This document shows positions 36,350 to 44,604 of a DNA stretch of 64,000 nucleotides, in pieces (position 1 is the first letter of the stretch; every line of letters begins with the position of its first letter). The stretch covers positions 682,001 through 746,000 of the forward strand of contig NZ_JAKRWM010000001.1 of the NCBI RefSeq assembly GCF_022352055.1. The letters run 5' to 3'. The translations under genes and the position numbers were made by a program. Source of the stretch: Cohnella mopanensis. GTDB taxonomy: Bacteria > Bacillota > Bacilli > Paenibacillales > Paenibacillaceae. The notes beneath the pieces were generated by a model. The model was not told where the DNA came from, ran no database searches, and saw nothing but the letters and a program-made list of their open reading frames with translations.

Positions 36350-36967
36350 TTAGGGAGTAATAACGGGATAAAGCTGACCTTTGCTGGCGAAGGAAGCTTT
36401 ACCCGTTTCCTCGGACACGACAAGAACGATAGCATCGCTGTGCTCGGTTAATCCAACTGCGGCTCTATGGCGGGTACCGGTAATGCGATCGTTTCCTTGA
36501 ATATTCGTGAGAGGCAGGATGTTCTTCGCGGATACGATTTGGTTGGCTTTAATCAGTACTGCACCGTCATGCAACGGACTTCCAGGGTAGAAAATAGATT
36601 CGAGCAAGGAATGCGTAATGGGGGCGCCGATCGGAATGCCAGGTTGAAGCAGGCCGTCTAGAGGGTCGCATCTCTCGACGGCGATCAACGCGCCGTGCCG
36701 TCTGTCGGATAAACTTTGAATCGTGAGAGAGAGATCCATATATCGTTCGATATAAGGGGACAGGTAACAGTTCAAATAAAACGTGGCCGCGCTCGATTCG
36801 ATGTGCATGAAGTTTTTTTTGATTTTCTCGAAATCGCCAAGCAGGCAATCTCCTTCGTCGTCAAGCGTATGGATAAGCTCATCTAGATTGGCGATCATTA
36901 ACTCGATATCTTCTTTAATGATTTTCTTCATCGGCGAGAAATCGCAATTCAACGCGCTTGTCGGCAT
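36350..36967 (-). CDS. cdaS: Sporulation-type diadenylate cyclase CdaS
   Basis: A 205-residue soluble enzyme making cyclic di-AMP from two ATP. The N-terminal two-helix YojJ-type domain (about 5-70) precedes a DisA_N/DAC domain (about 75-205). The catalytic motifs LHDGAVLI and GTRHRAAVGL are intact. No membrane helices are present, unlike CdaA, and no DNA-binding domain, unlike DisA. The ATG at 36967 has AAGGAG about 10 bases upstream; a GTG nine bases earlier is too close to it. In Bacillus CdaS is made in the forespore and aids germination, consistent with a spore former. Confidence 0.92.
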   Translation of the reverse strand: MPTSALNCDFSPMKKIIKEDIELMIANLDELIHTLDDEGDCLLGDFEKIKKNFMHIESSAATFYLNCYLSPYIERYMDLSLTIQSLSDRRHGALIAVERCDPLDGLLQPGIPIGAPITHSLLESIFYPGSPLHDGAVLIKANQIVSAKNILPLTNIQGNDRITGTRHRAAVGLTEHSDAIVLVVSEETGKASFASKGQLYPVITP

Positions 36968-37078
36968 AGTCCTCACTTCTCCTTGAACATACTTCCAATT
37001 AGGATGCAGATATTAGCGAAGAAGTATTCAAAACCTTATGATAGCGGATATTTTCCAGTATAATGGAAGAAGGAGTTG

Positions 37079-38011
37079 ATGAAGATCAAGGAGCGTGAAG
37101 TGGTTTTGTTAAAATCTAAGTTAGGTAGATCGTACTTGGAGGTTACCAAACTAGGTTTCGGCGCGATGGAAATCCGCGGGCCGCGGGTATGGAATGGAAG
37201 GCCGATATCGGACTCGGACTCGGAGACGATCTTGAACGCGGTTCTGGATAACGGAATTAATTTTATCGATACGTCTTATGACTATGGCCGCAGCGAGGAG
37301 CTGATCGGTAAATACATTAGCCATCGGAGGCAGGAATATATCCTCGCGACCAAATGCGGGTGTACGCTAGTAGATCATGGAGATCACGACGAGACGCCGC
37401 ATGTATGGACTAGAGACAATCTGCTTCATAACATCGAGACTAGCCTAAGACGAATGAGAACGGATTACATTGATCTGCTGCAGCTTCACGGTCCGTCCGT
37501 ACAACAAACGGAAGATGGCCAACTTGTCGATGTGCTGAAGGAAATCCAAGCGACGGGGAAAGTACGCTCGATCGGCATCTCGACCTATTTGCCTCATATT
37601 ACTTCTTATATCGAATCCGGTAATTACGATACGTTCCAAGTTCCCTATTCGGCATTGGAGAGGGAGCACGAGAATTTGCTTCGCGCGGCGGGAGAAGACG
37701 GTGCGGGAGTTATCGTGCGCGGAGGAGTCGGAAGAGGCGAGCCGGGTGCCGGATTAGGATTGCCTGATCGCTGGTCCACATGGGATAATGCCCGACTGGA
37801 CGAGCTACTGGAGGAAGGCGAAAGCCGGACGGGATTCCTGCTTCGATTCACTCTTACGCATCCACAGCTTTCCACGACGATTGTCGGTACGTTAAACCCC
37901 GTTCATTTGGCGGAAAACGTACGGTATGCCCAAAAAGGGCCATTGTCTGCCGAAGTGTATGCGGATGCGAAACGCCGTTTAGATGCTATTGGCTGTTCTC
38001 CGGTTATTTAA
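37079..38011 (+). CDS. Aldo/keto reductase
   Basis: A protein of about 310 residues with the (beta/alpha)8 aldo/keto reductase fold. Visible are LGFGAMEIRGPRVW near the N-terminus, FIDTSYDYGRSEELIGKYI with the catalytic Asp and Tyr, ATKCG with the Lys, and LLQLHGPS with the His. The C-terminal TTIVGTLNPVHLAENV is the NADPH-binding end. The start is uncertain: ATG 37079 is only 3 bases from GGAG, while GTG near 37100 follows AAGGAG at better spacing. The substrate is unknown. Single gene. Confidence 0.88.
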   Translation: MKIKEREVVLLKSKLGRSYLEVTKLGFGAMEIRGPRVWNGRPISDSDSETILNAVLDNGINFIDTSYDYGRSEELIGKYISHRRQEYILATKCGCTLVDHGDHDETPHVWTRDNLLHNIETSLRRMRTDYIDLLQLHGPSVQQTEDGQLVDVLKEIQATGKVRSIGISTYLPHITSYIESGNYDTFQVPYSALEREHENLLRAAGEDGAGVIVRGGVGRGEPGAGLGLPDRWSTWDNARLDELLEEGESRTGFLLRFTLTHPQLSTTIVGTLNPVHLAENVRYAQKGPLSAEVYADAKRRLDAIGCSPVI

Positions 38012-38045
38012 TGAATGGAAATAGAACTCGTTAGGGGGGAGACGA

Positions 38046-38801
38046 ATGGAAACGGGAAGTTGCTATTACCATCCTTCAGTGGATTTTAGCAAGGTTTGCG
38101 TTTATTGCGACAAGCCTCTTTGCGACGACTGCGTCCATAAGGATTACCCGATCTATTGTTGGAGTTGCGGACTTGATTTCGATAATGGGAATCTCGCTAA
38201 GAAACCGAAACCCTTCGTGATCCCTCTCCGGCTTCAATTCGTGAGAAGTAAAAAATTTATCGTCTTTAGCATAGCGGTACTTGCGGTATTGCTTATCTAC
38301 GGCATATATGGGATTTCGGGTATCGTTAAAGCCAAGCAATTCAAGACGAAGATGTCCGGTATTCAGTTCGACGGGGTTCATCTGTTCATGAGCCGCGAAG
38401 AGGTCGGCAGGTTGTATGGGCTAGGCACCGATAGGACAGCAGGTTGCTTCGGGTGCGAGTTGAATTTTATTTTCCCTAACGTCCACCTGTCCGGTCGATA
38501 CTCCGAAACGCTGAACCCTTATTTAGTGAAGATGATGACGACTACCGATCCTGCGAACTCCTTATTCGGTTTCAAAGTCGGGGATACGTTCGATGTAGCC
38601 GAGGAAAGCCTCGCCGAACAAGGATTTAACAGGGAGGGCTCGGACCATCGTTACGTTAAAGATCTGTATTACGTACAATTATGGAATGACGGTTATCTCA
38701 ATGATTTCGACAAACACAAGGATTCGAAGCAAAAGGACGAAATCATTAGAAGCATAACGATTGGGTACAGAGTCAAGAAGGATGAGGAGATTCAGTATTA
38801 A
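38046..38801 (+). CDS. Zinc-finger-tipped membrane protein of unknown function
   Basis: A 251-residue protein. The N-terminus is a B-box-like cysteine/histidine cluster: CYYHP, CVYCDKPLCDDCVHKD and CWSCG within residues 6-45. One transmembrane helix follows at about 75-97, then an extracytoplasmic domain (about 100-251) with two Cys in GCFGCELNF. A cytoplasmic zinc-binding tip on a single-pass anchor is common in Firmicutes, but I do not recognise the outer domain. GGGGG precedes the ATG. Confidence 0.75.
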   Translation: METGSCYYHPSVDFSKVCVYCDKPLCDDCVHKDYPIYCWSCGLDFDNGNLAKKPKPFVIPLRLQFVRSKKFIVFSIAVLAVLLIYGIYGISGIVKAKQFKTKMSGIQFDGVHLFMSREEVGRLYGLGTDRTAGCFGCELNFIFPNVHLSGRYSETLNPYLVKMMTTTDPANSLFGFKVGDTFDVAEESLAEQGFNREGSDHRYVKDLYYVQLWNDGYLNDFDKHKDSKQKDEIIRSITIGYRVKKDEEIQY

Positions 38802-38882
38802 CAGTTCAGCAGTATAGTTGTTCCTAATTAACGAAATCCGTGTTACAGTTGAGCAATTATCCACTTTCGGAGGGAATTCTAT

Positions 38883-39515
38883 ATGTTTGGCATTGAGCAT
38901 TACTCCCTGTTCTTGTTAACGGGAATTCTACTTAATATGACTCCGGGCAACGATACTCTGTTTATACTGGGAAGGACGCTTTCCCAAGGTAGACGCGCCG
39001 GAATGATGTCCGTTCTTGGCATTGTCTCTGGATCTTTGATCCATACCGCATTTGCAGCATTCGGCTTATCCATTATATTGATGAAGTCGGCTACGGCATT
39101 TAATGTCGTTAAATGGTTGGGTGCCGGCTATCTCATCTATTTAGGGATTAAGATTCTTATTTCGAGATCGCAAACCGAGATGAAAGTCGAAGCGGTGGAC
39201 AGGAAAATGTTGAAAAAGATTTACATGCAAGGATTAATTACGAACGTATTGAATCCTAAAGTGGCTCTTTTTTACTTGGCTTTCTTGCCTCAATTCATTA
39301 GCCCTCATAACTCGTACGGGTCATTACCGTTTATTATATTAGGGTTAACCTTTATTTTTAACGGGACGATCTGGTGTTTATTATTAGTGTGGGGCTCTGA
39401 ATTTATGGCACGAAAAGTTAGAAAAAGCAAAATGTCGGCTTATCTGAACAAGATAACGGGAGCTATTTTTATTTTCTTGGGCATTAAGCTGTTAAAATCC
39501 AGTAATCAGTTATAA
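38883..39515 (+). CDS. LysE/RhtB-family amino-acid exporter
   Basis: A 210-residue membrane protein with six predicted helices. The N-terminal signature TGILLNMTPGNDTLFILGRTL near residue 12 is written here split: TGILLNMTPGNDT, FILGRTL. GRRAGMMSVLGIVSG, GAGYLIYLGIKIL and TNVLNPKVALFYLAFLPQF are conserved LysE landmarks. Exports a small amino acid or homoserine-like compound; specificity unknown. GGAGGG precedes the ATG. Confidence 0.92.
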   Translation: MFGIEHYSLFLLTGILLNMTPGNDTLFILGRTLSQGRRAGMMSVLGIVSGSLIHTAFAAFGLSIILMKSATAFNVVKWLGAGYLIYLGIKILISRSQTEMKVEAVDRKMLKKIYMQGLITNVLNPKVALFYLAFLPQFISPHNSYGSLPFIILGLTFIFNGTIWCLLLVWGSEFMARKVRKSKMSAYLNKITGAIFIFLGIKLLKSSNQL

Positions 39516-39548
39516 AGAGATGATAGACGGAAGGGTGGATCGATTCCA

Positions 39549-40166
39549 TTGCAACTGAAATGGCTGGAGTGGGCTAAACAAATTCAAGCGATCAGCCAAA
39601 CGGGATTGGCTTACTCCAAAGACGTATATGACATCGAAAGATTCGAAATGCTGCGGAATATGAGTATCGAGATCCTTAATGAGTATACGAACGTGGAAAC
39701 GGATCAAATACGTACGCTTTTTGCCAATGAGACGGGGTATGCCACACCTAAGGTCGATATTCGCGGGGTCATTTTTAAAGAACACAAAATCTTATTGGTC
39801 AGAGAACGGATAGACGGAGCTTGGGCATTGCCTGGAGGCTGGGCGGATATCGGATTATCCCCGAAAGAAGTCGTCGTGAAAGAAGCGAAGGAAGAATCAG
39901 GTTTGGACGTCCGCGCCTTGCGCCTGTTAGGCATCCTAGACAAGAAGTTTCATAATCATCCTCCGGCTTCATCGCACGTTTACAAATTGTTTATTTTATG
40001 CGAGATCGTAGGCGGATCTATGGAATCGGGGCTTGAAACATCAGAGGTCGGTTTTTTCGCCGAAGACGAATTGCCTGCGTTATCCGCGGAACGGAATACG
40101 GAGAAACAGGTTAGGAAGCTATTCGAGATCGTTAGGAACGACGATAGGGAAGTCATGCTGGATTGA
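39549..40166 (+). CDS. Nudix hydrolase with N-terminal accessory domain
   Basis: A 205-residue protein from a TTG with GGAAGGGTGG 10 bases upstream. An N-terminal helical domain (about 1-60, LKWLEWAKQIQAISQTGLAY) precedes the Nudix fold (about 65-190). The Nudix box reads GGWADIGLSPKEVVVKEAKE plus ESGL; the first Glu of the consensus is a Leu, as in the related subfamily with this N-terminal domain. It probably hydrolyses a nucleoside diphosphate derivative. Confidence 0.9.
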   Translation: MQLKWLEWAKQIQAISQTGLAYSKDVYDIERFEMLRNMSIEILNEYTNVETDQIRTLFANETGYATPKVDIRGVIFKEHKILLVRERIDGAWALPGGWADIGLSPKEVVVKEAKEESGLDVRALRLLGILDKKFHNHPPASSHVYKLFILCEIVGGSMESGLETSEVGFFAEDELPALSAERNTEKQVRKLFEIVRNDDREVMLD

Positions 40167-40276
40167 TTGGTACAGGGAGAAGAGAGGGAAGCGCAGACCA
40201 TGGACAATGCGAACAGTCTTGGCGCCGAGTCGGCCTTTCACAGACAAAACGAAAGCAATAGATGGAGGAACTTATT

Positions 40277-40933
40277 ATGAGCTTAGCATTTATATTCGAT
40301 ATGGACGGCGTGATCATCGATAGCGAACCGATACACTTTGAAGTCGATATTCAGACGATGCAGCATTTCGGAATGTCCATTTCGCACGAACAGCTTGAGA
40401 GATTCGTCGGGATGACGAACCCAGAAATGTGGACTATTCTGAAGCAAGAGTATGATATGCCTCAGTCGGTGGAGGAAATCATTGAATATCAACTGTCCAG
40501 CAAAATAGACATTTTGAGAACGAGCGAATTAATTCCGATAGACGGGATCACGGAGCTGCTTCAACAATTGAAAAGTCGCGATATCCCGATCGGTCTGGCT
40601 TCTTCGTCTCCCAGACGTTTTATTATGGAGGTTTTGTCGAAGTTTCAAATCGAACACTACTTTCAATGCATCGTGAGCGGTGAAGAAGTGGACAAAGGAA
40701 AGCCGGCTCCCGATGTGTATTATGAAGCTGCCAAGTTGTTAGGCGTTTCTCCTGAGAGCTGTTTCGTGATCGAGGATTCCAGGAACGGAATCAAAGCCGC
40801 TAAAGCCGCGGGAATGCAATGCATCGGCTACGTGAACCATAACTCCGGCAACCAGGATTTGTCCGCGGCGGACCGAATCGTGACTTCCATTAGAGAGATC
40901 GAGCTCGACGAGATAGAGAAGAGTAGAATATAG
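40277..40933 (+). CDS. HAD-superfamily hydrolase (beta-phosphoglucomutase/phosphatase type)
   Basis: A 218-residue HAD subfamily I protein. Motif I is FDMDGVIIDSEPIHFE, with nucleophile Asp and second Asp. Motif II lies in GLASSSPRRFI, motif III in the GKPAPDVY Lys and motif IV in CFVIEDSRNGIKAAKAAG. An alpha-helical cap occupies about 18-85. The ATG at 40277 has GGAGG 9 bases upstream; an earlier ATG spans that site. The substrate, a sugar phosphate or nucleotide, is undetermined. Confidence 0.92.
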   Translation: MSLAFIFDMDGVIIDSEPIHFEVDIQTMQHFGMSISHEQLERFVGMTNPEMWTILKQEYDMPQSVEEIIEYQLSSKIDILRTSELIPIDGITELLQQLKSRDIPIGLASSSPRRFIMEVLSKFQIEHYFQCIVSGEEVDKGKPAPDVYYEAAKLLGVSPESCFVIEDSRNGIKAAKAAGMQCIGYVNHNSGNQDLSAADRIVTSIREIELDEIEKSRI

Positions 40934-40962
40934 ATCAACATAGGAGAATCAGAGGGGGCAAC

Positions 40963-41697
40963 ATGTTCGAACTCGACTATAGAGTCTGTTTTCCGAAGCA
41001 AGGCGTGTACATTTCCAGAAATCATCAATGGGCTTTCGCGGCATGGTCGATGGCTAAGAAATCCGGCAGATTAGGACCTCATACGACTTTGCTGCATGTG
41101 GACGCGCATCTAGACGATACGTGGGACGGCGTCATAGCGCCGGGCTTGCATGAAATGAAGGAGCATTCCGATTTCATGGAAGTAGCAGGCAAGCTTGAGA
41201 TCGACAACTTCATCTGGGCAGCATTCGCGGCTCGTACGATCGATCGGATTGTCTATGTGTGTCCGAAGGATGCGGATCCTTCCGATCCCTTCGACCTCTC
41301 CGGTTGGAATCTGGAAGGGGAGCAGTTAAGGCCAGTCAAGAAGCTACTAGCCGATAGAGAATACTCAGGTTCAAGATTCGAGTCGATTGATCAATTACAG
41401 GATCATGTTGCCGCGAGCAAGGATGGCTTGCAAATTCTAAATCCGCCAAACTCGGTCATCTTGGATTTGGATTTGGACGTCTTCAAAGCTAAATTGACCG
41501 ATCCGAAGGATCAGTCGCTCATACCGGAAGAGCTCGTCAGGGAACAGCTTCGGTTCCTGAGAGCCCTATATCCTTATGAACTCATCACCGTAGCTCTGTC
41601 GCCCGCCTTCTGCGGAGGAGCGAGCAATTGCGAGCGGTTGTATCGCTTATTTCTGGAAGTATTCGAACTGGATTTATCGGAAGCAGAGAAATGGTAG
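40963..41697 (+). CDS. UPF0489-family protein
   Basis: A 244-residue cytoplasmic protein of the UPF0489 family (arginase-like fold, no assigned activity). The first conserved block is TTLLHVDAHLDDTWDG near residue 40 and the second LDLDLDVFKAK near 165; such Asp-rich strand ends are typical of a metal-binding site, though function is unproven. GAGGGGG precedes the ATG. It ends before a strong terminator. Confidence 0.85.
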   Translation: MFELDYRVCFPKQGVYISRNHQWAFAAWSMAKKSGRLGPHTTLLHVDAHLDDTWDGVIAPGLHEMKEHSDFMEVAGKLEIDNFIWAAFAARTIDRIVYVCPKDADPSDPFDLSGWNLEGEQLRPVKKLLADREYSGSRFESIDQLQDHVAASKDGLQILNPPNSVILDLDLDVFKAKLTDPKDQSLIPEELVREQLRFLRALYPYELITVALSPAFCGGASNCERLYRLFLEVFELDLSEAEKW

Positions 41698-41712
41698 CCA
41701 ATACGAATCGTT

Positions 41713-41741
41713 AAAACCCTTGGTTGCAAGGGTTTTTTTTA
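41713..41741 (+). terminator. Rho-independent terminator
   Basis: Perfect stem AAAACCCTTG / CAAGGGTTTT with a 4-base loop and eight T. Confidence 0.92.
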
Positions 41742-41760
41742 TTGTGCAAACCGTATATAT

Positions 41761-41782
41761 ATACATTAATATGTATTATAAT
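41761..41782 (+). promoter_or_regulatory. Candidate promoter/operator of the carbamoyltransferase gene
   Basis: The inverted repeat ATACATTAATATGTAT (41761-41776) abuts TATAAT (41777-41782), 35 bp before the start codon. It lies in a very AT-rich stretch. It does not look like a Bacillus ARG box. No -35 is clear. Confidence 0.4.
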
Positions 41783-41817
41783 ACGGAATAAAACGACTAA
41801 AAAAGGGCGTTGACGTG

Positions 41818-42690
41818 ATGCATCTGCTGAATATCGATCATCTGACAGATACACAAATTTTAGAAATCTTCGAGCTAGCCGATCAACTCAAGACCGACCC
41901 CAACGAGGCTCATTTGAAGGGGAAAACGTTTGTATTGTTTTTTCCCGAATCCAGCATACGTACGAGACTGACTTTCGAGAAAGGGATTATGGACTTGGGT
42001 GGCCGCTGCCTCTTGTTTCCTCCGGAAACGTTGAACAAGAGAGAGGCGTTAGAAGATGTCATTCAGTATGTCCAGAACTGGGCGGATGGCGTCGTGGTAA
42101 GGCATCCTGACTATTATGTCATCCAAGAGCTGGGGCGGCATTCGACCATTCCAGTTATTAACGCCATGACATCCGACAATCATCCCTGCGAGATCTTAGC
42201 CGATCTGTATACGATCAGTAGATTAAGAGAGGATTATAGGAATTTGGTTTATACGTTCGTAGGCCATGCCGGGAATATCTCCCGTTCCTGGAAAGACATC
42301 GCGAAAGCGATGGATTTACAATTCAACCACGTCTGCGTCAATGGTCAACAATTAAGCCCCGATCACCGTAATTATCGTTTTCATACGGAGCTTGCACCGA
42401 TATTGGCGAATAGCGATGTGGTGTTGACGGACAGTTTGCCTGAATCGTTCAGAACGAGGGAATACATCGAACGATATCAAATTACGATAGAGAGAATGAA
42501 ATTAGCGAAACCATCGGCTCTGCTGAACCCATGTCCTCCATTTTACAGACAGGAAGAAGTCAGCGAAGAGGCGATTAACTCGGACTTTTTCGTGGGATAC
42601 TCGTTCAAGCGCAATCTGATCTACGTTCAACAAGCGATCCTCCTTTACTGCTGCATTTCAAGAAGTTTTTTTGATATGATGGAACGATAG
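41818..42690 (+). CDS. Ornithine/aspartate carbamoyltransferase-family protein, atypical
   Basis: A protein of about 290 residues, of the size and two-domain layout of carbamoyltransferases. The carbamoyl-phosphate loop reads PESSIRTRLTFEKG (residues 41-54) where STRTR is usual, DNHPCEILADLYT has Glu where OTCase has Gln, and the ornithine-site HCLP is replaced by NPCPPF. It is therefore a family member whose amino-acid substrate is doubtful. GTG 41815 is an equally possible start. No arginine genes are adjacent. The gene runs up to a WYL regulator. Confidence 0.75.
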   Translation: MHLLNIDHLTDTQILEIFELADQLKTDPNEAHLKGKTFVLFFPESSIRTRLTFEKGIMDLGGRCLLFPPETLNKREALEDVIQYVQNWADGVVVRHPDYYVIQELGRHSTIPVINAMTSDNHPCEILADLYTISRLREDYRNLVYTFVGHAGNISRSWKDIAKAMDLQFNHVCVNGQQLSPDHRNYRFHTELAPILANSDVVLTDSLPESFRTREYIERYQITIERMKLAKPSALLNPCPPFYRQEEVSEEAINSDFFVGYSFKRNLIYVQQAILLYCCISRSFFDMMER

Positions 42691-42721
42691 GAAATAGAGG
42701 TAACTTGCATGGAGGGGCCAA

Positions 42722-43633
42722 ATGAAGCTGGAACGGTTAATATCGATGATCTATATGCTGCTGAACAACGAGGTCCTATCGGCTTCGGCGCTCGCGGAGA
42801 AATACGACGTATCCCAACGAACGATATATAGGGATATCGACGCGATAGGCGCGGCGGGTATTCCTGTCATCTCCTATCAAGGCGTGAACGGCGGATATGG
42901 GATCATTGAAGAATATAAAATGGACAAAAGCTTATTAGGATCTTACGATATCGGGTCGCTCATCACCATTCTTCATAGCTTATCGACGGTGTTCGACGAC
43001 GAGCGCGCGATGGAAACCGTCCGCAAATTGCAAACGATCCAAAGCGAGGATCGACCGCCCAACATGTCTATGGACATTAGCGGCCGCCGTGGTCACAAAA
43101 CCTCTCTGCGTATTCTGAGAAACGCGATTAACTCGCGGCAAGTGGTTCAATTCGAATACATTAACGGCAAGAACGAACGGGCTAACCGCGCCGTGGAACC
43201 GATCAGTTTGCATTATAATAACGATACTTGGTATCTCTATGCCTATTGTCGAACGCGGGCGGATTACCGGGAGTTCAAACTGTCCCGCATAGCCCATTTA
43301 CTTGTTTTGCCTGAGCGATACCAACGTAGCCACGAGGTTACGCGCCAACGAACTTCCTATGAGCGGAACGCAGAGTCCGAACGTGTCGATGTGTTGCTAT
43401 GGTTCTCTAGCGATTCCTTGGCAAGAGCTTTGGATTTCTTCTACGACGGGGAGAGAAGCTTTAACCCCGACGGTTCATTGACGATCAAACTGAAGCTTAA
43501 CGACGTCTCGAGCGCGAAGTGGCTGCTCTCCATCATCATGAGCTTTGGAGACGGAGCGGAGATCGTTGAACCGATAGAGCTTAGACAGGCGTTAAAGTCG
43601 AACTTGGAAAAAATGATACAGCGGTACGATTAA
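42722..43633 (+). CDS. HTH-WYL transcriptional regulator (YafY family)
   Basis: A 303-residue regulator. The N-terminal helix-turn-helix (about 1-60) shows LSASALAEKYDVSQRTIYRD and IPVISYQGVNGGYGI. The WYL domain (about 130-210) contains NNDTWYLYAYCRTRADYREF, and a WCX-type extension follows (about 215-300). Such regulators often control a neighbouring gene on the same strand, but the only reading frame just downstream is a 29-codon fragment. TGGAGGGG precedes the ATG. Confidence 0.92.
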   Translation: MKLERLISMIYMLLNNEVLSASALAEKYDVSQRTIYRDIDAIGAAGIPVISYQGVNGGYGIIEEYKMDKSLLGSYDIGSLITILHSLSTVFDDERAMETVRKLQTIQSEDRPPNMSMDISGRRGHKTSLRILRNAINSRQVVQFEYINGKNERANRAVEPISLHYNNDTWYLYAYCRTRADYREFKLSRIAHLLVLPERYQRSHEVTRQRTSYERNAESERVDVLLWFSSDSLARALDFFYDGERSFNPDGSLTIKLKLNDVSSAKWLLSIIMSFGDGAEIVEPIELRQALKSNLEKMIQRYD

Positions 43634-43691
43634 ATCCATTATCGGCAGTTGCGATAGCTAGTTACGATAGCAAACGGAGGGTAATCGTCTC

Positions 43692-43781
43692 ATGTCGGCA
43701 TATCCGGGATGGGAGCCGCAACGGCGGACGCGGGTTAGTGTAGTCCACCATCAAATACTACTCGTATGGAAAAGAATCTAG
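43692..43781 (+). pseudogene. 29-codon open frame after the WYL regulator, likely 5' gene fragment
   Basis: ATG at 43692, 10 bases after GGAGGG, opens MSAYPGWEPQRRTRVSVVHH and stops at TAG after 29 codons. The first part has the GC content of the neighbours; beyond about 43,740 the DNA turns AT-rich. It looks like the beginning of a gene replaced or cut at the edge of the following AT-rich segment. A genuine small peptide is the alternative. Confidence 0.4.
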
Positions 43782-43827
43782 ATAAATAATATACTAGCTA
43801 TAACTGTTTTTTGTTGAGGTGAATCTA

Positions 43828-44388
43828 ATGGATGAAATCAATGATTCAAAAGAAATTGTATTACAAATCGGTGTTGCCTTGAAAAAGTACAGAAAAGAAA
43901 AAAACATGAGCTTAGACGACTTATCGGAACTAACGGGCGTAAGCAAACTTACTCTGGGGAATATCGAACGTGGCGAGACAAATCCAACTTTGGCGATTAT
44001 ATGGAAAATTTCAAAAGGTATATCTTTACCGCTATTGGCTTTGTTCAAATCAGAAGACTCTGCTAGTTTGTATCGAGCAGGTGAAGGACTGCGGTTTTCT
44101 AATGATCAAAAAAATTGGATCATTGAACCAATCTTTAAAAGTAACGATATTGAAATGTGTCGGGCTTACTTACAGCCAAATAGCTCGTATCAGCCTGAAG
44201 GTCATCATGTCAATACAACTGAAATTGTAACAGCCATGACTGGTTCCATTGAAATTCAAGTAAATGGAGAGATTTACACATTGAATCAATATGATACTAT
44301 TAGTTTTCGTGCAGATTGTCCTCATTCTTATACCAATCATACGGATAGCGAAACAGTGCTCCATATATCCTTAAAGTATGATTTCTAA
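43828..44388 (+). CDS. XRE-family regulator with C-terminal cupin domain
   Basis: A 186-residue protein: helix-turn-helix of the Cro/CI type at about 10-65 (MSLDDLSELTGVSKLTLGNI) and a cupin beta-barrel at about 110-185 (HHVNTTEIVTAMTGSIEIQV, RADCPHSYTNHTDSETVLHI). The ATG has GAGG 8 bases upstream. Such XRE-cupin regulators usually control a neighbouring transporter; here a CynX-type MFS gene follows after a terminator. Base composition is clearly more AT-rich than the surrounding genes, a sign of recent acquisition. Confidence 0.9.
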   Translation: MDEINDSKEIVLQIGVALKKYRKEKNMSLDDLSELTGVSKLTLGNIERGETNPTLAIIWKISKGISLPLLALFKSEDSASLYRAGEGLRFSNDQKNWIIEPIFKSNDIEMCRAYLQPNSSYQPEGHHVNTTEIVTAMTGSIEIQVNGEIYTLNQYDTISFRADCPHSYTNHTDSETVLHISLKYDF

Positions 44389-44408
44389 AGTCGAAAATTC
44401 CACTTATT

Positions 44409-44460
44409 AAATACAACTCTGAATTCCACGACGGGAATTTCAGAGTTGTATTTTTGTTTT
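44409..44460 (+). terminator. Rho-independent terminator
   Basis: Stem AAATACAACTCTGAATTCC with a near-perfect complement, short loop, then T-rich TTTTGTTTTT. Separates the XRE-cupin gene from the MFS gene. Confidence 0.9.
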
Positions 44461-44604
44461 TAGATGAATGAAAGTATATTATAAATTACTTATTGATATA
44501 GATAATACATTATAATATACTTTATTTATTCGCGCGGGTGTATTTCACATAGTTTTTTTCAATCAGCAAATAATACGTATGAATTCAGGAAGGAGAAATT
44601 AAGA

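Noticed and set aside
36299-36350. Inverted repeat CATGATxxx...ATCATG downstream of cdaS as terminator
   Set aside because: Interrupted stem with no T run on the minus strand; too weak to call.
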